Shown: one piece after another, positions 60,731 to 64,000 of the stretch
Position numbering within the stretch: position 1 is the stretch's first letter
Layout: each line of letters starts with the position of its first letter
NCBI GenBank assembly: GCA_963775125.1
Contig: CAVZHQ010000002.1
Span: 496,001-560,000, forward strand
Reading direction: 5' to 3'
Length of the DNA stretch: 64,000 nucleotides
Origin: JAHECQ01 sp963775125
GTDB lineage: Bacteria > Actinomycetota > Acidimicrobiia > Acidimicrobiales > SZUA-35
The notes under the pieces: model-generated
What the model was told of the DNA's origin: nothing
Databases searched by the model: none
The model's input: the letters and a program-made list of their open reading frames with translations, nothing else
Position numbers and translations under genes: made by a program

Positions 60731-61504
60731 GTGAGCAAGATCCTCAACCTCACCTTGCAGGTCTGGCGGCAGGCCGGCCCCAACAAGCCCGGAACGTTCG
60801 AGACCTACCAGGCCAAGGGCATCTCCGACGATGCCTCGTTCCTCGAGATGCTCGACATCGTGAACGAACGGCTCATCGCCGAGAACAAGGTCCCGATCGA
60901 GTTCCCCCACGATTGCCGAGAGGGCATCTGCGGAACGTGTGGCGTCATGATCAACGGCCAGGCCCACGGCCACGAGCGGGGCACGGCAACCTGCCAGCTC
61001 CACATGCGCAAGTTCAACGACGGCGACACCATCGTCGTCGAACCGTGGCGGGCCAAGGCCTTCCCCATCGTCCGTGACCTCGTCGTCGACCGGTCACCGC
61101 TCGACGCGGTCATCGCTGCCGGTGGTTTCATCACTGCTCCCACCGGCACCGCCAACGACGCCAACGACATCCGCATCCCCAAGGAGGTGGCCGACTCCGC
61201 AATGGACGCGGCCGCCTGCATCGGCTGCGGCGCCTGTGTGGCGGCGTGCCCGAACTCGGCCGGTCAGCTGTTCACCTCGGCGAAGATCTGGCACCTCAAC
61301 TCGCTGCCGCAGGGCCAGGCCGAGCGGTACAAGCGCACCGAGGCCATGGTCGAGACCATGGAACAGTTCTTCGGCTCGTGCACCAACCACGGCGAATGCT
61401 CCGAGGCGTGCCCCAAGGAAATCAGCCTCGACTTCATCGCCTACATGAACCGTGACTACATCAAGGCCAAGGTGAAGAACCGCCGACTCGCCGGTCAGAG
61501 CTGA
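60731..61504 (+). CDS. sdhB: Succinate dehydrogenase iron-sulfur subunit
   Basis: This encodes 257 residues from GTG 60731. The N-terminal plant-ferredoxin domain has the [2Fe-2S] ligands in HDCREGICGTCGVMI and ATCQLHM. The C-terminal domain has the [4Fe-4S]/[3Fe-4S] ligands in CIGCGACVAACPN and SEACPKEI. It passes electrons from FAD to heme/quinone. It closes the sdhCAB operon. Confidence 0.96.
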   Translation: MSKILNLTLQVWRQAGPNKPGTFETYQAKGISDDASFLEMLDIVNERLIAENKVPIEFPHDCREGICGTCGVMINGQAHGHERGTATCQLHMRKFNDGDTIVVEPWRAKAFPIVRDLVVDRSPLDAVIAAGGFITAPTGTANDANDIRIPKEVADSAMDAAACIGCGACVAACPNSAGQLFTSAKIWHLNSLPQGQAERYKRTEAMVETMEQFFGSCTNHGECSEACPKEISLDFIAYMNRDYIKAKVKNRRLAGQS

Positions 61505-61535
61505 CCGTCCTGCCCATCATGGCAGCCCGAACCTC

Positions 61536-62501
61536 ATGAACGTGCCTGCGCCCCCGCCCCTCGTGGTCACCGGGGGCGCCGGCTTCTTGGGTCGACTCCT
61601 GATCGACCGGGCCCGGGAGATCGATCCGGCCCGGTTGGCCACGTCGGTCGATCTCATCGCCCATCCCGACCCCACGGTGCGTTCGGTGGTCGCCGACCTC
61701 GCCGCTGAACCTGCGGTGCTTGCTCCGCTCCTGGCCGATGGTCCGGTGGTGCTGGTGCATCTGGCGTCGGTGGTCAGCTCCGGCGCCGAGGCCGACTGGA
61801 CCGAGGCGTGCCGGGTCAACATCGCCGGGCTCATCGGCCTCATCGAACAGTGTCGGGCGTCGGGCCATCGTCACACCGTGATCTTCACCAGCAGCGTCGC
61901 GGTGTTCGGAGGCGAGTTCACCGCGTCGGCCACGGGAGACGGAACCAAGCAGACACCGTCGTCCACCTACGGCATGACCAAGGCGATCGGCGAGCTGCTG
62001 ATCGACGACGCCACACGCAAGGGGTTCATCGACGGCCGCACCGGCCGCCTGCCCACGGTCATCGTCCGGCCCGGCAAGCCGAACCTCGCCGCCTCGAGCT
62101 TCTGCAGCGGTCTGTTCCGAGAGCCGCTGCAGGGCGAGGTGTGTCATTTGCCGGTGCCCCTCGACACTCCCCTGGTCGTCATCTCTCCCCAGACGGCGGT
62201 CGCCGGACTGCTTCGCCTCGCCGAGCTCCCGAGCGAGGCCCTCGGCGCCATGCGGGCGGTCGCCCTCCCCGGGCTCAGCGTCACTGTCGCCCAGATGTTG
62301 GACACCCTCGAACGAGTCGGCGGACCCGAGGCCCGTGCGCTGGTCGAACTCCGGCCCGATCCTGGCATCGCCGCCATCGTCACCGGCTGGCCGGGTCAAT
62401 GGGACGATCGGCGGGGCCGAGCCCTCGGCCTCCCCGCCGACGACGCCCTCGACACGATCGTCACCCAGTTCGCCACCTCCCTCCAACCCCCCGAAATTTG
62501 A
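61536..62501 (+). CDS. NAD-dependent SDR dehydrogenase, D-erythronate dehydrogenase (DenD)-like
   Basis: This encodes 321 residues. The Rossmann motif VVTGGAGFLGRLLIDRA (~10-26) is followed by the active-site Ser in IFTSSVAVFGG and YGMTKAIGE (YxxxK). The block LPTVIVRPGKPNLAASSFCS is characteristic of DenD-like proteins that oxidise sugar acids such as D-erythronate. It starts 31 bp after sdhB and may be read with it. Its TGA stop is the first codon of a terminator hairpin. Confidence 0.85.
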   Translation: MNVPAPPPLVVTGGAGFLGRLLIDRAREIDPARLATSVDLIAHPDPTVRSVVADLAAEPAVLAPLLADGPVVLVHLASVVSSGAEADWTEACRVNIAGLIGLIEQCRASGHRHTVIFTSSVAVFGGEFTASATGDGTKQTPSSTYGMTKAIGELLIDDATRKGFIDGRTGRLPTVIVRPGKPNLAASSFCSGLFREPLQGEVCHLPVPLDTPLVVISPQTAVAGLLRLAELPSEALGAMRAVALPGLSVTVAQMLDTLERVGGPEARALVELRPDPGIAAIVTGWPGQWDDRRGRALGLPADDALDTIVTQFATSLQPPEI

Positions 62502-62535
62502 AGCGTTTGCCACGTCTGACGTGGCTAACGCTTCA
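62499..62535. terminator. Shared terminator made of both stop codons
   Basis: TGAAGCGTT-T-GCCACG and CGTGGC-T-AACGCTTCA pair with one T-T mismatch around a 5-base loop. The outermost bases are the TGA stop of the plus-strand gene and, as TCA, the stop of the convergent minus-strand gene. Confidence 0.75.
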
Positions 62536-63211
62536 CAGAATGGCGGTTCGGGGGGTGGTGGCGGTGACGAGAAGGCCGGTGGTGGTCAAGTCGACCGTGC
62601 GGACACCGGCCGGGGTCGGAACCAGGGCCCGCTGCATCGACTCGCCGGTCAGGTCGCCGATGCGGTCGACTGCGTGCCAGGACGAGCCATCGGGCCGACC
62701 CCACCAGTGCCGTCGAATGGCCGGTCCCTCCACGTCGAGGGGTGGGTGCGGGCCGAGCAGCGTTCCGTGCACCAGACCCTGCTGGCTGTAGCCATCGGCC
62801 AGCGATTCAGGCGACTCGGCCGATTCGAACTCGAGGTCCCAACCGAGGGGAACCCGGTCACCGACCGATGCATGGAGCAGCTGATCGGGGACGTCGATGG
62901 CCGAGCGCGAAGGCTTCGAGTCCGTAGCTCCAGTGCTCGTTCGGCGTTTCGCAATGGTGATCGGCCCACAGACCAGACGTCCGGATCTCCCAGCCTCGCC
63001 GCGGAAACGGGATGTCCTCGTCGACCAGGACGACGGCGGGGGCGTCGGATCGAACCACAACGGCAACGAATCGCGCTGCCGCATGCCGAGGGTGAACGCT
63101 CACCTCGAAGGTGATGCCGACGCCGCGATCAGGATCGAACATCGATACCCGGTGACCTTCGGCCCACTCCGGATCGGGGCCGGGCCCCCGGCGCTCCTCT
63201 TCGATGTCCAC
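62533..63211 (-). pseudogene. Conserved hypothetical protein with a single-base frameshift
   Basis: GTG 63211 opens VDIEEERRGPGPDPEW, then VSVHPRHAAARFVAVVVRSD and GLWADHHCETPNEHWSYGLE in one frame. Near 62901 the coherent reading moves to AIDVPDQLLHASVGDRVPLG and continues to 62533. Removing one G from the plus-strand run would give EAFALAIDVPD without a break. The whole product would be ~225 residues. I do not recognise the family; it may be an actinobacterial enzyme of unknown role. The frameshift may be a sequence error. Confidence 0.65.
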
Positions 63212-63252
63212 CGCGGTCAAGCTACCGCCCTGTCTCCCTCTACCCTGAGACG

Positions 63253-64000
63253 GTGGCGACCGACCTTCCCTCTGAACCACTCGACCCATCTAAATCCACT
63301 CCGCACCCCTCTGAAGCACTCGACGAGCCGAACACCTTTCCGCCACCGCCGGTCCCGGTCGAGGACGGGCCGACCGAATCGCTCATTGCGGCGCTCACCG
63401 AGCTGGCCACGGCCCTCGCCGGCCCATCCTTCCGTCTTGGCCTCACCCACGCCGACTCGGCCGAGCCAGTGCGGACCGAGCTCAAGGATCAGATCACCGA
63501 CTACCTCGTGCCCCGCCTGCGGCGCCTCGATGCACCCCTGCTGGCGGTCCTCGGTGGTTCCACGGGCTCGGGCAAGTCCACCATCACCAACTCGCTCGCC
63601 CGATCCAACGTGTCCCCCGCCGGGGTCCTTCGGCCCACCACTCGGGCGCCTGTGCTGATCTGTCATCCGACGGACGAAGGCTGGTTCGTCACCGCCGACC
63701 TGCTGCCCGAGCTGCCCCGCGTGACCGGCAACGCAACCGCTACCGGGCAGGTGCTCCACGTGAAGCCGGTCGATTCGATGGCCCCCGGGCTCGCGCTGAT
63801 CGATGCCCCGGACATCGACTCGGTCGAGGGCGCGAATCGCGAACTGGCGACACAGCTGCTCGCCGCGGCCGACCTGTGGATCTTCGTCACGACGGCCGTC
63901 CGATACGCCGACGCCGTTCCGTGGGACTTTCTTCGTCGGGCACAGGAACGCGGAACGGCCCTTGCGTTGGTGATCAACCGCATGCCGAGCGGTGCGGCCG
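63253..64000 (+). CDS. P-loop GTPase (dynamin/YfjP-like), partial at window end
   Basis: This runs open from GTG 63253 to the window edge (249 residues seen). A Pro/Glu-rich N-terminal ~45 residues is followed by the G1 motif AVLGGSTGSGKSTITNSLA (~114). A Thr-rich switch (GVLRPTTRAPVLIC) and the G3-like ALIDAPDIDSVEGANREL follow. The expected NKxD appears as LVINRMPSG, so nucleotide choice is uncertain. It is divergent from the frameshifted gene with 41 bp between. Membrane remodelling or ribosome assembly roles are possible. Confidence 0.8.
   Translation, partial: MATDLPSEPLDPSKSTPHPSEALDEPNTFPPPPVPVEDGPTESLIAALTELATALAGPSFRLGLTHADSAEPVRTELKDQITDYLVPRLRRLDAPLLAVLGGSTGSGKSTITNSLARSNVSPAGVLRPTTRAPVLICHPTDEGWFVTADLLPELPRVTGNATATGQVLHVKPVDSMAPGLALIDAPDIDSVEGANRELATQLLAAADLWIFVTTAVRYADAVPWDFLRRAQERGTALALVINRMPSGAA

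Overview
The window is high-GC DNA that looks like an actinobacterium, most likely class Acidimicrobiia. The reasons are two WhiB proteins, a UPF0182 membrane protein, a SenX3/RegX3-type system beside a pst operon, a DUF2342-type metalloprotease, many GTG starts, and MreB alongside a DivIVA-domain protein. The class assignment is an inference from gene content and was not tested by database search.

Positions 1 to about 11,608 are an accessory region beside the initiator tRNA-Met gene (11609-11685, minus strand). Two closely related tyrosine recombinases (519-1637 and 10352-11470) each stand just before a copy of the same ~95-bp segment: a pair of CGGTAGA repeats, a terminator hairpin and a 15-bp piece matching the tRNA 3' end. 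The copies lie 9,837 bp apart without internal gaps, so the layout reads as two integrative elements in tandem, the left one running out of the window. The right element carries a VapBC-type module, a HigA-like XRE/nucleotidyltransferase-like pair with a palindromic operator, an addiction-module/RelE-ParE module, a cupin, a DUF4279 protein, a lipoprotein, a membrane protein and two decayed genes.

Positions 11.7-31 kb are ordinary chromosome: a LysR regulator, two related hot-dog-like proteins, a Tam-like methyltransferase, MsrA, UPF0182, two MFS transporters, a ferredoxin, a DivIVA-domain protein with a phage-head-like tail, a YlbL-type PDZ/Lon protease, HEAT repeats, MreB, MoaE, a trypsin-like PDZ protein that has lost its catalytic His and Ser, an epimerase and a metalloprotease.

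Positions 32.6-43.8 kb form a phosphate block on the minus strand: ppk, a NUDIX hydrolase and an M48 protease, then pstS-pstC-pstA-pstB, two phoU genes, senX3 and regX3. An 11-bp-spaced Pho box precedes pstS and a strong hairpin separates pstS from pstC. Positions 44-50.9 kb hold whiB, an ECF sigma factor with a likely membrane regulator, tatA, a second whiB, a YbaK-type deacylase, a VWA protein and two degenerate hydrolase-like genes. Positions 51-64 kb hold a Rieske oxygenase, an IclR regulator, an intact HtrA-like protease, a MoxR-like ATPase (likely partner of the VWA protein), a GH2-like protein lacking its nucleophile, the sdhCAB operon, a DenD-like dehydrogenase and the start of a P-loop GTPase.

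Four otherwise conserved genes (near 12.79, 24.76, 27.90 and 62.90 kb) can be read whole only across a single-base frameshift. This pattern fits base-level assembly errors at least as well as real decay.
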